Assembly: GCF_021869535.1 (NCBI RefSeq)
Contig: NW_026262690.1
Span: 13,975,001 to 14,039,000, forward strand
Source: Mytilus californianus
Lineage: Eukaryota; Mollusca; Bivalvia; Mytilida; Mytilidae
Direction: 5' to 3'
DNA: 64,000 nt
Shown in pieces: positions 1 through 10,610 of the stretch (positions are counted from its first letter, which is position 1; each line of letters opens with the position of its first letter). The notes beneath the pieces are model-generated. The model was not told the DNA's origin, searched no databases, and was given only the letters and a program-made list of their open reading frames with translations. A program made the translations under genes and the position numbers.

Positions 1-880
1 ACTACCACTGGAACGAGAGTTCTTGCATGTGCTACTGAAAGACACCCCCCCCCCCCCCCACGTCTCCCCTGAAACCGGAAGCTCGTTAGATCTCACTGAA
101 AGCAATGGACCGGGAATACTTGCCTGTGCTGCTGGAAGGTCATTTGTTTCCCCACAATGAATTGGCTTCACTACCACTTTACCTGGAGTACTTGCTTGTG
201 CTATTGGAAGGTCGTTTGTTCCCCCGCAATGAAATTTGCTTCACTACCAATGGACCGGAAGTACTTGCTTGTGCTGTTTGTTCCCCAAATTTGAAATTGG
301 TTTCACTACCACTTGACCGTAAATACTTGCCTGTGCTGCTGAAAGGTCGTTTGTTCTGCCACAATGAAATTTGTTTCACTTCTGCTGGATCGGAAGTACT
401 TGCTTGTGCTGCTGGAAGGTCGTTTGTTCCACCACAATCACATTGGTTTTACTATAATTTATAGGCAGTACTTGCTTGGGCTGCTGGAAGATCGTCAGTA
501 CCTCATCTATCATAATCAATATATTAATTTCCCCAACAATAAAATTGGTTTCAATATCAATGGGTATATAGTACTTGATGTTGTTGCCGGAAGAACGTTA
601 GCTCTCTCACAAAGAAATTGGTTTCACTACCACTGGAACGGGAGTACTTGCTTGTGCTGCTGGAAGGTCGTGTAATCCTCCACAATGAAATTGGTTTCAC
701 TACCAATGGACTGGGAGTACTTGCTTGTGCTGTTTGAGAGGTCGTTTGTTCCCCCACAATGAAATGTGTTTCCCTACCATTGATCGACAGTACTTGATAG
801 TGCTGCTGGAAGATCATTACCTCTCCCACAAAGAAACTGGTTCAACTACCAATTAATCGGAATACTTGCTAGTGCTCTGG
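1..880. repeat. Degenerate ~72-bp tandem repeat (minisatellite)
   Basis: The unit is recognised by 'acttgcttgtgctgctgga' followed by 'ggtcgtttgttc', a 'cacaatgaaat' block and 'ggtttcactacca'. Anchors lie near 118, 190, 262, 326, 399, 471, 646, 720, 792 and 865, so spacing is mostly 72-74 bp, with one short unit (64) and one divergent stretch around 500-640. The array runs off the left edge of the window. A 14-C run lies at about 46-59. Because the unit is near a multiple of three, open frames of about 100 residues appear on both strands. They track the repeat and there is no start context or domain to support a gene. Confidence 0.85.
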
Positions 881-1254
881 AAAAAAAAAAAACTGTGGTA
901 GCATGCTGATAGTTACGCTCATGATTAATGTAATAACATATTTTGAGATGGGAGTATTCTACAGTAGAATACTAGTATAATAGTTTATGATCGAACGTAC
1001 TTAAAATGATCAAAATTTGAATTTTCTGATCAAACTGACTTCAAATCATCAAGAATTAAATTGAAAATGCTATTTTGAAAATAAAAAAGTAACATTGAAT
1101 TGTCTTGAACTCTTTTGCAATACAATTTAATATACCCAGTTGAATTGAAATAAAATGACATCGTCAAGATTTCAATCATTTATTTAGCTTAAACGTTCAG
1201 TAATGTTTCGAATAATTCTACGTTTCTTAAGTTAATTTATAGAAAAAAAATGCT
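881..1254. other. AT-rich spacer, nothing recognised
   Basis: Unique-looking AT-rich sequence between the 72-bp array and the first dispersed element. There are A-runs near 880 and 1240. I see no open frame, splice-flanked exon or RNA gene. Confidence 0.5.
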
Positions 1255-1540
1255 AGGCTGGTGATATACTCTGGACGAAATGTCCACCGACAGTGGCTTC
1301 GACCCACTGGTTGTAAACAATCACCAAGGATACCAGGCTTCTAATTGTGTACGCTAGACGCGCGTTTCGTCTACATAAGATTCATCAGTGTCACTCTAAT
1401 CAAAACAGTTGGAAAGCAAAATCAAACACGAAATTGATTAAACCCAAGACTTCCGAAAGCTGTGCCAAAATACGTCTGAGGCAATCTATGACTGGGGGTA
1501 GAAAACCTTCGTGTTTTGAATATTTCAACATTTTATAACA
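1255..1540 (+). mobile_element. Dispersed bivalve element, 'gacgcgcgtttcgtc' core family, copy 1
   Basis: It begins 'gctggtgatatactctggac', then has 'aaatgtccaccgacagtggc' and the core 'gctagacgcgcgtttcgtct' with 'cataagattcatcagtg' (about 1353-1400). This matches from memory a repeat very common in mussel genomic and EST data. It has no coding capacity. A second copy follows 350 bp downstream in the same orientation. The class (SINE or other non-autonomous element) is not settled by what is visible here. Confidence 0.75.
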
Positions 1541-1605
1541 GTACATTGACAGAAAATGGACATATCAAATATATTTCATCTCAGGACAAAATTGCTGACC
1601 ACTGG

Positions 1606-1850
1606 GCTGGTGACACCCTCGAGGACTAAATGTCCACCATCAGTGGCATCGACTCAGTGGTAAAAAAATCTCACCAAAGAAACCAAGCTTATAATTTGGT
1701 ACGCCAGACGCGCATTTCGTCTACACAAGGCTCATCAGTGGAAGCCAAATCAAAATATACGCAGTTGAAAATTTTTGTGAGCGCTAAATCCCAGTGCCCT
1801 TACCTTACCTTTAACAACATATCCAACGAAAAGCAGGAAAGGTCTTGATT
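1606..1850 (+). mobile_element. Dispersed bivalve element, same family, copy 2
   Basis: 'ctggtgacaccctcgaggac', 'aaatgtccaccatcagtggc' and 'cgccagacgcgcatttcgtc' line up with copy 1 at a constant offset of about 350 bp. The two copies are therefore either a partial tandem unit pair or two insertions in direct orientation. In this family the block 'actgggctggtga' forms the junction of tandem units, which fits tandem units of about 350 bp. After about 1770 the sequence becomes A-rich. Confidence 0.75.
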
Positions 1851-1990
1851 CTTCAGATCGGTACTAAGCATAAAACAAATAACACCCCATCTACCTCCCC
1901 CCTCCCCAAAAAAAAAGACGCAACAACAAAACAAAAAACAAAACAAACATTCTTCTGGATATTGCAGTGTTTACATCCCATACAATAGTA

Positions 1991-3784
1991 CAGTGGGAAA
2001 TCTAGTGAAAGAAAACAAAAGAAATTCACTCATATGATAGAGTCGAGAAAGTCAATAATAAAACAATGCCGGTGACGATACTGATCAAAAATTATTTCTA
2101 AATAATAATTGTATATATTAAAGAAATTATTTGTTAAACTGTGTTATAAGAATTATACATGAAAATACACGATGTTTCATGTTCAGTATCTATCGAGATA
2201 ATTGCTTTAGAAGCTTGTGAAATTGAAATTTAAAAATGCCAATCTTTGCTGCATATTGATAGAAAAAATTGGAAAATATCATGTACATACAAAATCTAAA
2301 AATTGGAAAATATCATGCACATACAAAATCTAAAAATCTTTCATGTCAACAATTTTCGGAGTGTTCCACAAAGTCCTTAGCATATTACAATTTCCCAAAG
2401 TATACTTATTTTTTCACACCTAAGTTATCGAGCACACTGGTCTGTTATTGTCACATGTACATTCAATAGAGAATAATGGCTTTTCGTGAATATAGAAATT
2501 TAAAAGTCTGTCTGTGAAGGTTAAGAAATTAAAGATAACTATTCTTATAGAGTAGGTATCTTTCCACTATTTTAATACAATTTTAAGAAAAGGTCGTCTC
2601 GATTTTTGTACATGTATTTGTGGTTTTCTCGATCTATTCATATTCAATGTTTACATCGAGATAAGGTCCGTTTGAATTTGCTTAGTAACTTAATTTCAAA
2701 AGCGCCAATCTTTGCTGCATATCAATCGATTCCTTTGGAATTTTTTCCCTGACTTTCTCTGATCTAGCTGTATATGGATACAGATAATTAGCATGTTCCA
2801 GAGAGGTATACAGCCAGTAGAAAAATAAATTGAAGTTGGTACTCCAGGAATTTATTCGCATAGCAACATTTTAAACCAATTTTACATCAAGCTTCTATAG
2901 CCTGCTGTACTCGTCGTTTGCTACTTAAGGAGGTAAATGATAACATTAAATGGAAGTTGTGTTTCTATTTCAACTTATTTCTATTTTTACTATTTATCAG
3001 AACATTTTCCCGTGAATCCATAATTGATAGCGTCCTTGCTAAAATGGGACAATTATTGAGAGGATTGAGAAAAATTCCAAAAGGAATCGATTGATATGCA
3101 GCAAAGATTGGCACTTTTGAAATTAAGTTACTAAGCAAATTCAATCGGACCTTATCCCGATCTTAACATTGAATGTGAATAGATCGAGAAGACCGCAAAT
3201 ACATGTACAAAAATCGAGACGACCTTTTCTTAAAATTGTATCAAAAATAGAAAAAAAGATGCCTACTTTATAAGAATATTTATCTTTAATTTTTTAAACC
3301 TGCACACACAGACTTTTATATTGTTATATTCATGAAAAGAAAATATTTCTAATTGAATTGTCATGTGACAAGAGCAGACCGGTGTACTCGAAAAATAAGT
3401 ATATTTTGGGAAATTGTTACATGCTTGGAAGTTTGTGGAACACTCCAAAAAATGATGACCCGAAAGATCTTTAGATTTGCTATGTACATGATTTTTTCCA
3501 TTTTTTTTTATCAATATGCAGCAAAGATTGGCATTTTTTAGATTTCAGTTTCACAAGCTTCTTATGCAATTATCTCGATAAATTCTGAACATAAAACATC
3601 GTGTATTTGCAGGTATATTTCTTATAACACTGTTTAATAAATAATTTCTTTAAAATGTACAATTGTTATTTAGAAATAACTTTTGATCAGTGTCGTCACC
3701 GGCATTGTTTTATTATTGATCTTCTTGACTCTATCATAAGAAGAGGTAATTTTCTTTTGTTCTTTTTCACTAGATTTCCCACTG
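1991..3784. mobile_element. 1.8-kb foldback element: ~756-bp and ~715-bp inverted arms around a ~323-bp spacer
   Basis: The left arm (1991-2746) and right arm (3070-3784) are imperfect reverse complements over their whole length. Matching landmarks are 'cagtgggaaatctagtgaaa' at 1991 against 'actagatttcccactg' ending at 3784; 'acaatgccggtgacgata' near 2064 against 'tgtcgtcaccggcattgt' near 3691; 'atgccaatctttgctgcata' near 2236 against 'tatgcagcaaagattggcat' near 3515; and 'atcaatcgattcctttggaa' near 2720 against 'aaaaggaatcgattgatatg' near 3078. The core 'gccaatctttgctgcatat' occurs twice in each arm. Open frames of 66 and 83 codons on opposite strands are mirror images through the arms, not genes. 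No transposase frame is visible, so it is a non-autonomous foldback or long-TIR element, or an inverted duplication. Confidence 0.9.
2266..2332 (+). repeat. 33-bp direct duplication inside the left foldback arm
   Basis: 'attggaaaatatcatgtaca' plus 'tacaaaatctaaaa' is followed at once by a second copy that differs at one base. The right arm has only one such unit, so this is a local duplication after the arms formed. Confidence 0.7.
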
Positions 3785-4904
3785 AATGAACATAGATAAC
3801 AATACTTGTATGCACTCAAAATGTCAACAGCCTTAATCATGCAGAGACTCTTACAACAACAATATGACAAATCAGAATTCAAAAATCATTGGAGGACTTT
3901 AAGAATGAGATGAACTTCAGTTTTATCATAGATGTGTAAACTCATGGTTTTATCAAAAGTCTAGAAACTTATATCAGAAGTTCCTAGACTAAAAAAAATA
4001 CAAAAACATACGGTAAGAATGAAGTTACCTTTAATGTTTGTATTACCCACTCTGCGACCGATGATGTAATTTTATAATATTCACTTTGATCAAAACTATT
4101 ATGAAGATATCGTTTCCGTGTTAACGCCCCTGGTGAGGCAGTTTCATATGTTAAATCTGAACACTGGAGATAATTACACAGTGATTTTGTTAGAAATAAA
4201 GGAATATACATATTGATGAAGTAATTATTCAGTGGAAAATCTTTTGTGAAGTGTAAAACATTGCTGACAGATTGTCATTTATCGTTTAATATAAAATCTC
4301 TTACGTGTTAAACAAATGCCTATAATAAGGCGATTTCGCTTATCTTTGACGTTAAATGGCGACTCCTAGAGGCGCGCCGGAACTCATGGATGAAATACGA
4401 ACTGCCTCACGCGGCGAGAGTAAAACCAAATAGAACACGATGTGATAATTTTGTATTTATGGATTATGAATAATTAACACCTATAAAATTTGTGATCTTC
4501 GAGAATGATTATTTCAGATAAATTGAAAAATCAAAGTGAAATATAAATGTATGGCAGACATAGGCAAGTTTAATGTGATTATCTAAATCGTAAATCTATA
4601 TTTGATCCTCAATACTTAATGTATAATTAAGTTCGGATGAGTTTCAGAAAGTTTAAAAAGGGGGAGGGTTAAGGTATTGAAGCTTATTTTCGTCTATTTG
4701 TACGTCCCTTTTTATCCACATTTTCCCCCCTTCTGACTCCGAATAGAAATAGATTTGAGGACAAACTATGTGCAAAATGTTATAAATTATCACCATTAAC
4801 TTCACTCATTACATTTTGACAAGATTTACTTATGAATCAAACTTGATGTCCATTGTATCAATAGTTTATGACCGCTCCCAAATTACTATTTTAAGAAAAT
4901 TGTA
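3785..4904. other. AT-rich spacer, nothing recognised
   Basis: Non-coding sequence with a short GC-richer patch at about 4350-4420 ('gcgactcctagaggcgcgcc'). The 75-codon frame on the minus strand near 4211 has no recognisable domain. No RNA gene is seen. Confidence 0.5.
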
Positions 4905-5030
4905 CTTTTTAAAAAAAATGAAAATAACTATATTTTTTATTCGTCGGAGCGCCTTTATGGATTTACCTTCATCAGGAACGTTGCAAGAAACATATTTTAA
5001 ATCCAAGGGTTATTAAGTACCTTTGATATC
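4905..5030 (+). mobile_element. Dispersed element, 'gcgcttttctggatttacct' family, diverged copy
   Basis: 'tcggagcgcctttatggatt' and 'taccttcatcaggaacgttg' (about 4946-4984) match the better copies at 48300, 56700 and 46150 (minus). It is short and diverged, with no coding capacity. It shares the ~45-bp core discussed in the findings. Confidence 0.7.
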
Positions 5031-5639
5031 TAAAGATATACTTAACCCTAACACAGTTGTACGTTCAGTTTCTTGTGTGGATATTTGATAGTCTTTGTTG
5101 AATGTTTGTTAGCATTGAATTTTGTATGTTTGTATGTATTGTCATTTGTATGTCTCGGTAACAATATTTGGATTTTAAACAAAAACATATTTGATTTTAT
5201 TTGATCTACTTTTCATCTTAGTTGCATGATTCTATTTAACGTTAGAATGTCATTATTTTTTTATTTAAATTGTGTTGGTTGCTTTTTTATAATTTCATTT
5301 CAGTAAATTTTTGTTTTCCTAATATCAATTCTTATCTGTATTTTGTACTCCGACAGATAAGTTTATCAACAATGAGACATCCCAATTTAAAGATGCTGAA
5401 TAAATAAAGTCTTCGGATAAGCAGTAAAAGGTATTCAAGGATAATGCGAAATTTCGCTTACTTGACAAAACTTTAAAAGTCAATTTTGCCACTAGCATTC
5501 ATAAAATTGAACCGAAAATTTATGGCAACAATTCCCTCTATTGTATTTCAGTCGTATAAACCTTGCTACAGAGAGATTCGCACCGGAGAAAGTTTGCTTT
5601 AAAATATTACCACTAAATCTGGCAAAGTTGACCTTTATT
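5031..5639. other. AT-rich spacer, nothing recognised
   Basis: T-rich non-coding sequence leading into the 45-bp array. No frame, exon or RNA gene is supported. Confidence 0.5.
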
Positions 5640-6990
5640 GGTATTGGCTGTTCTGTTGAGGATTATTCCGGAGTTGACTTTTGGTAGTAATAACTGTTCT
5701 GTTCAGGCTATTTCGCAGTAAACTTTTGATGGTATAGACAGTTCTGTTGACGCTTTTTTGGAGTTGACTTTTGATGGTATAGGCTGTTCTGTTGATGCTA
5801 TTTCTAAATGGATTTTTGTCGGTATTCGCTGTTCTGTTGAGGCTATTTCGGAGTTGACTTTTGATTGTATTAGATGTTCTGATGAGTCCATTTTGGAGTT
5901 GACTTTTGTCGGTATTGGCGGTTCTATTGAGGCTATTTCGGAGTTGACTTTTGATGGTATTGGCTGTTCTGAATAGTCCATTTTGGAGTTGACTTTTGTC
6001 GGTATTGGCTGTTCTGTTGATGCTATTTTGGAGTTGACTTTTGATAGTATTGGCTGTTCTAATGAGGCTACTAAGTTGACTTTTGATAGTTTTGGCTGTT
6101 CTGATGAGGCTATTTAGGAGTTGACTTTTGATAGTATTGCTGTTCTGATGAGGCTATTTAGGAGTTGGCTTTTGATAATATTGGCATGTTCTGATGAGGC
6201 TATTTAGGAATTGACTTTTGATGGTATTTGCTGTTCTGATGAGTCCATTTTGGAGTTGACTTTTGTCGGTATTGGCTGTTCTGTTGAGGCTATTTCGGAG
6301 TTGACTTTTGATGATATTGGCTCTTCTGCTGAGGCTATTTAGGTGTTGACTTTTGATAGTATTGGCTGTTCTGATGAGGCTATTTAGGAGTTGACTTTTG
6401 ATAGTATTGGCTGTTCTGATGAGGCTATTTAGGAGTTGACTTTTGATAGTATTGGCTGTTCTGATGAGGCTATTTAGGAGTTGAGTTTTCGTAGTATTGG
6501 CTGTTCTGGTGAGGATACCCTATATAGGAGATGACTCTTTATAGTATTGGCTGTTCTAATGAGGCTATATAGGAGTTGACTTTTGATGGTATTGACTGTT
6601 CTGATAAGTCCATTTTGGAGTTGACTTTTGTCGGTATTGGCTGTTCTGTTGAGGCTATTTCGAAGTTGACTTTTGTCGGTATTAGCTGTTCTGTTGATAC
6701 TTTTTCGGAGTTGACTTTTGATTGTATTGGCTGTTCTGTTGAGGCTATTTAGGAGTTGACTTTTGATGGTATTGGCAGTTCTGATGAGTACATTTTGGAG
6801 TTAACTTTTGTCGGTATTGGCTGTTCTGTTGAAACTATTTCGGAGTTGACTTTTGTCGGTATTAGCTGTTCTGTTGATGCTATTTCGGAGTTGACTTTTG
6901 ATAGTATTGGCTGTTCTGATGAGGCTCATTATGAGTTGACTTTTGATAGTATTGGCTGTTCTGATGAGGCTATTTAGGAGTTGACTTTTT
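5640..6990. repeat. 45-bp tandem array, about 30 units
   Basis: The unit reads 'gagttgacttttgatagtat' plus 'tggctgttctgatgaggcta' plus 'tttag', 45 bp in total. Two unit types recur: one with 'tttgatagtattgg' and 'gatgaggctatttag', the other with 'tttgtcggtattgg' and 'gttgaggctatttcg'. A third, rarer unit ends 'gatgagtccattttg'. Units around 6340-6480 are nearly identical, which points to recent local homogenisation. Since 45 is a multiple of three, frames persist on both strands (for example minus 5981-5703, repeating a 15-residue IASTEQPIPSKVNSE-like unit), but plus-strand units often carry TAG. I see no gene. Confidence 0.92.
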
Positions 6991-6999
6991 GTAGTAGTC

Positions 7000-7480
7000 A
7001 AACTTTGATTCAAATACCAAAGGACAAGGATGTCAACAACTACCGATCATCCTTAGGTCTCAATGATGATCAAAGACCTATATCGTACAGCTATAAAAGA
7101 CTAAGAAATAACAAAGTCTCAATGATGATCAAAGACCTATATCGTACAGCTATAAAAGACTAAGAAATAACAAAGTCTCAATGATGATCAAAGACCTATA
7201 TCGTACAGCTATAAAAGACTAAGAAATAACAAAGTCTCAATGATGATCAAAGACCTATATCGTACAGCTATAAAAGATTAAGAAATAACAAAGTCTCAAT
7301 GATGATCAAAGACCTATATCGTACAGCTATAAAAGACTAAGAAATAACAAAGTCTCAATGATGATCAAAGACCTATATCGTACAGCTATAAAAGGCTAAG
7401 AAATAACAAAGTCTCAATGATGATCAAAGACCTATATCGTACAGCTATAAAAGGCTAAGAAATAACAAAATGTCAAACAA
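7000..7480 (+). repeat. 59-bp tandem array (7 units) nested in a dispersed mussel element
   Basis: Seven units start at 7058, 7117, 7176, 7235, 7294, 7353 and 7412, and the array ends at 7470. Units read 'tctcaatgatgatcaaagac', 'ctatatcgtacagctataaa', 'agactaagaaataacaaag' and are almost identical. The bases before the array ('aaaggacaaggatgtcaaca' plus 'actaccgatcatc') and after it ('aaatgtcaaacaattcaaac') are the flanks seen in single-copy members of a dispersed family (compare 44105-44390). The array is therefore an internal segment of that element amplified in place. Confidence 0.92.
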
Positions 7481-8099
7481 TTCAAACAATTCAAAACATA
7501 AAAAAAAATTTCAATATTTTTTTTAAATGAACAATATAATGAATTTTCTTTTTGAATTTCAGTTATTTTAAAGATGGTAATGAACGAACTGTACGTGCTC
7601 AGAAACCTGATCACAATCCAAAGTGCCACTGTTAAAATATAATTTATTGGTTTAATTAAACCTAATGACTATTAAATAAAGGCGTGACAACATCGCGTAC
7701 GTCGATTGTTCTGTTACATAATACTGCACAATATCCGTAACAACTACACTCTTGTGAAATATAACTGTTCATTTATTTGATCGACATTCACAGGTCGTGT
7801 GGATTAAAATAATAATGATTCATTGTTCAGAAAATGATGTTTTATTTAAAAAAAAAGAGATCAAGCTCTACGTGGCCGTCCATTTTGTAGTGCAGTGAAA
7901 TTGCATCTGAGAATATCCGAATTGGTTGAACGATCAACAAAGGAGTCTGCTGTTACATTTACTACACCATTTGATCATTTTCTTATCATAATTTAAATCT
8001 ATCTGATATCTTTTATTATGTGTAAGAGACGAATTTTTATATTTTGTCATTAAATCAAAAGCACGCGGACGATTAAAATTCCAAATAAAACTAAAGCTT
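7481..8099. other. AT-rich spacer, nothing recognised
   Basis: Non-coding. The frame on the minus strand from 8146 into this stretch contains a run of basic and hydrophobic residues but no domain I know. It may be further decay of the adjacent reverse-transcriptase remnants. Confidence 0.4.
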
Positions 8100-8340
8100 A
8101 GGCATAACGAACTTGACCAAACCCATGGGGGTATCCAGTATAGCAAGAAAGGATTCGGAATAAAAAATAGAAGACAATGATATCCTTTACGTCAAGTTCA
8201 ATGGGATAGATGCGCTCAACAAGGTCTACAAACTTAGAATTATTGATCAAGTAGAATATATCCATGTGCTCATCTGTCAAGCAGTTTTTCCATATTTGTC
8301 ATCCAAATCATAATGTCGTCCATAAAACATTCAAAGTAAA
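8100..8340 (-). pseudogene. Scrambled reverse-transcriptase remnants of a retroelement
   Basis: Reading the minus strand, 8338-8285 encodes FYGRHYDLDDKYGK and then a stop. About 60 bp further on, 8255-8190 encodes NNSKFVDLVERIYPIELDVK. Both match by memory a retroelement reverse transcriptase common in bivalve genomes, whose order is a YDD-region 'NNS-F', then 'IYP-ELEIKD', then 'YDKRDDF', then 'FYGR--DLV--Y'. Here the two blocks are in the wrong order with the middle missing, so these are rearranged scraps. The family (Penelope-like or another RT lineage) is uncertain. Other remnants of the same protein are at 38152-38543 and 53867-55345. Confidence 0.65.
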
Positions 8341-8928
8341 TGACTTAAAATTTATAATAAAGAACACATTTTCCAATACACTCATTCTTTTTCAACTTGT
8401 ATTTTGCGGATAATTTTAAGCAATAATTCTCTATAATAAGAGTAGATACTTTGAAATTTACGTATATTTTATATCGAATAATTATTTAAAAAATCGTGCG
8501 AGAAAATAAGTTGGAACAGATAACTTAAGTATAGCAAAGAAAGATATCAAAGAACAATCGAAGAAAAGGTATGTTAGACAACGCCAAGGCCAAATGAACA
8601 ACTCAGTCTGGAGTCAGCTTTATATACCTTCCTTACAGTTAAAAACGAATACAATCAGCTTTTACTTAGGGTGTTACAACCTTATTTTTAGTACGGCCAC
8701 AAGTACAGGATTCATAAAACGACAATATGTAAAATGGTATTGTCCATTATATTTGAATTTGCTTTATTCAAATAGTCAAAATAAAAAGCTTGAAACGCCT
8801 AGTGTAAGTTGGTAATTTAGACATGTCTAAATTATATACTTCAAAGATTTTTCACAAATTCTACATTTAATAATTGAATGCTTCTTTTATTGGTGAATAA
8901 AAGTGTTGACCGAAGCAAATGTGTGAAA
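8341..8928. other. AT-rich spacer, nothing recognised
   Basis: Non-coding. The 73-codon plus-strand frame near 8594 has no recognisable feature. Confidence 0.45.
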
Positions 8929-9429
8929 AAGTGGGTTTCAAAACACAAGTTCTATTTGTAATTTTGAAATAACCGTCATGCTACTTATAGCGGAAGCACC
9001 TCATACTAAAAATTTGCACATTATCAATGTGTTTGCAACCCTTTATAATTACAATAAGAAGCATTCAATTCCTATAATTACATTTTATGTTACAACTATG
9101 AAAAAACACATTATATGTAAGATTTTCGTTTATTATTCTATGCATTGTAGTGACGTTGTCATTGGAAGCGCGCGCAGTCCTGGATGTTGAATTTCATTGA
9201 GAAATACTTTGATTTCGGAATGCCTCGCGACTACATTCAGTCAATCAAAAGTACGGATTTTTATGAAACATATATGTAATTACATATTCATGAATTAAAA
9301 ATGTTATTCAACGTTACGCATAACTGTTAAGTTTTAATACATTATTGCAAATTTTACATTTTCGGTTGGAAAATTTTGCATTGAAGAACCCTATTGTTGA
9401 CTGAATGGCGATCATCAAAGTTCCACGTT

Positions 9430-9700
9430 GATGCTGATTACAGTTTTATCTTATATTGTCACGCTGTTACACCACCGTCCCAGGTTAAGGGAGTATGGAG
9501 CGATCACAAACAGGTTTAACCCCGCCAAATTCTATATGTGCCTGTCCCAAGCCAGTAGCACGCAATTCAGTGGTTGTTGTTTGCTGTCTGTCATATTTGT
9601 GTTTCTTTTCATATTATGTTATAAATGAGGCCGTTGTTTTTTTTTTCGTATGAATTTTTTCACCCTTTATCATAATCTGAATGAAATAAAGATCCTATAT
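9430..9700 (+). mobile_element. Dispersed mussel element, 'cctgtcccaagccagtagca' family
   Basis: Landmarks are 'tatggagcgatcacaaacag', 'gtgcctgtcccaagccagta' and 'ttcagtggttgttgtttgct', followed by a T-run and 'tcgtatgaattttttcaccc'. The same family is at 63840-64000 (plus) and, reversed, at 33145-33215 and 37790-37860. A 66-codon frame across it is not a gene. Confidence 0.75.
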
Positions 9701-9788
9701 TCAAGCTTTACTATTTGTCAGGAAAGCTTGGATACATGATCTGTATTCTAATCATACGGAATGGGTTTTGTTCATTGTTGAAGGCTGT

Positions 9789-10440
9789 ACGGTGACCTAA
9801 AGTTACTAAAGTCTCTGATGGATAGATGTCTCATTGGCAATCATACCACATCTCTTTATATTTTCATACTATAGGTTGATCATTGCTAAAGCCTCTGATG
9901 GATAGATGTCTCATTGGCAATCATACCACATCTCTTTATATTCATACTATAGGTTGATCATTGCTAAAGTCTCTGATGGATAGATGTCTCATTGGCAATC
10001 ATACCACATCTCTTTATATTTATACTATAGGTTGATCATTGCTAAAGTCTCTGATGGATAGATGTCTGATTGGCAATCATACCACATCTCTTTATTTTTT
10101 CATACTATAGGTTGATCACTGATAAAGTCTCTGATGGATAGATGTCTCATTGGCAATCATACCACATCTCTTTATATTTTCATACTATAGGTTGATCACT
10201 GATAAAGTCTCTGATGGATAGATGTCTCATTGGCAATCATACCACATCTCTTTATTTTCATACTATAGGTTGATCATTGCTAAAGCCTCTGATGGATTGA
10301 TGTCTTATTGGCAATCATACCACATCTCTTTATTTTCATACTATAGGTTGATCACTACTAAAGTCTCTGATGGATAGATGTCTCATTGGCAATCATACCA
10401 CATCTCTTTATATTTTCATACTATTATAGGTTGATCACTG
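9789..10440 (+). repeat. 78-80-bp tandem array, about 8 units, of a transposon end
   Basis: Units contain 'gttgatcattgctaaagtct', 'ctgatggatagatgtctcat', 'tggcaatcataccacatctc' and 'tttatattttcatactatag'. The marker 'gttgat' occurs at 9875, 9953, 10031, 10111, 10191, 10269, 10347 and 10430. The block 'tgtctcattggcaatcatac' 'cacatctc' is the terminal motif of a dispersed mussel family also seen singly near 20528, 21303 and 61720 and reversed near 32980. The array is thus repeated copies of an element end. Confidence 0.92.
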
Positions 10441-10610
10441 ATAAAAAGGGAAATAAACAAAACTTAATTACAACAAGAATTCTCTGCAAAGCCTTATTTT
10501 CTCATTTGGTTTTATAAGTGCAGTATTAATAGGTTAAATTTGATACTTTATCAAGATTGATGACATTGATACCCAAATTACAAATAGAACTTGTATTTTG
10601 AAACCCACTT

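Larger units (their letters stand above)
8929..10610. mobile_element. Segment bounded by 36-bp inverted repeats, possible non-autonomous transposon
   Basis: Left 8929-8964 ('aagtgggtttcaaaacacaa' then 'gttctatttgtaattt') is the reverse complement of right 10575-10610, with one mismatch. Between them lie a dispersed element (9430-9700) and a 78-80-bp array (9789-10440). Bivalve non-autonomous elements with tandem-repeat cores (for example the pearl family in oysters) have a comparable design. I see no clear target-site duplication outside the repeats, so the element call is tentative although the inverted pair itself is clear. Confidence 0.5.

Noticed and set aside
105-829. Frames of 119, 103 and 90 codons at the left end
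   Set aside because: They follow the 72-bp repeat on both strands with no gene-like start or domain.
5703-5981. 92-codon minus frame repeating IASTEQPIPSKVNSE-like units
   Set aside because: It is the reverse strand of the 45-bp array, and openness follows from a unit of 15 codons. Stops appear in neighbouring units.
7058-7470. CRISPR-like array of regularly spaced repeats
   Set aside because: Units are contiguous 59-bp repeats with no unique spacers, in an animal genome. The same holds for the other arrays.
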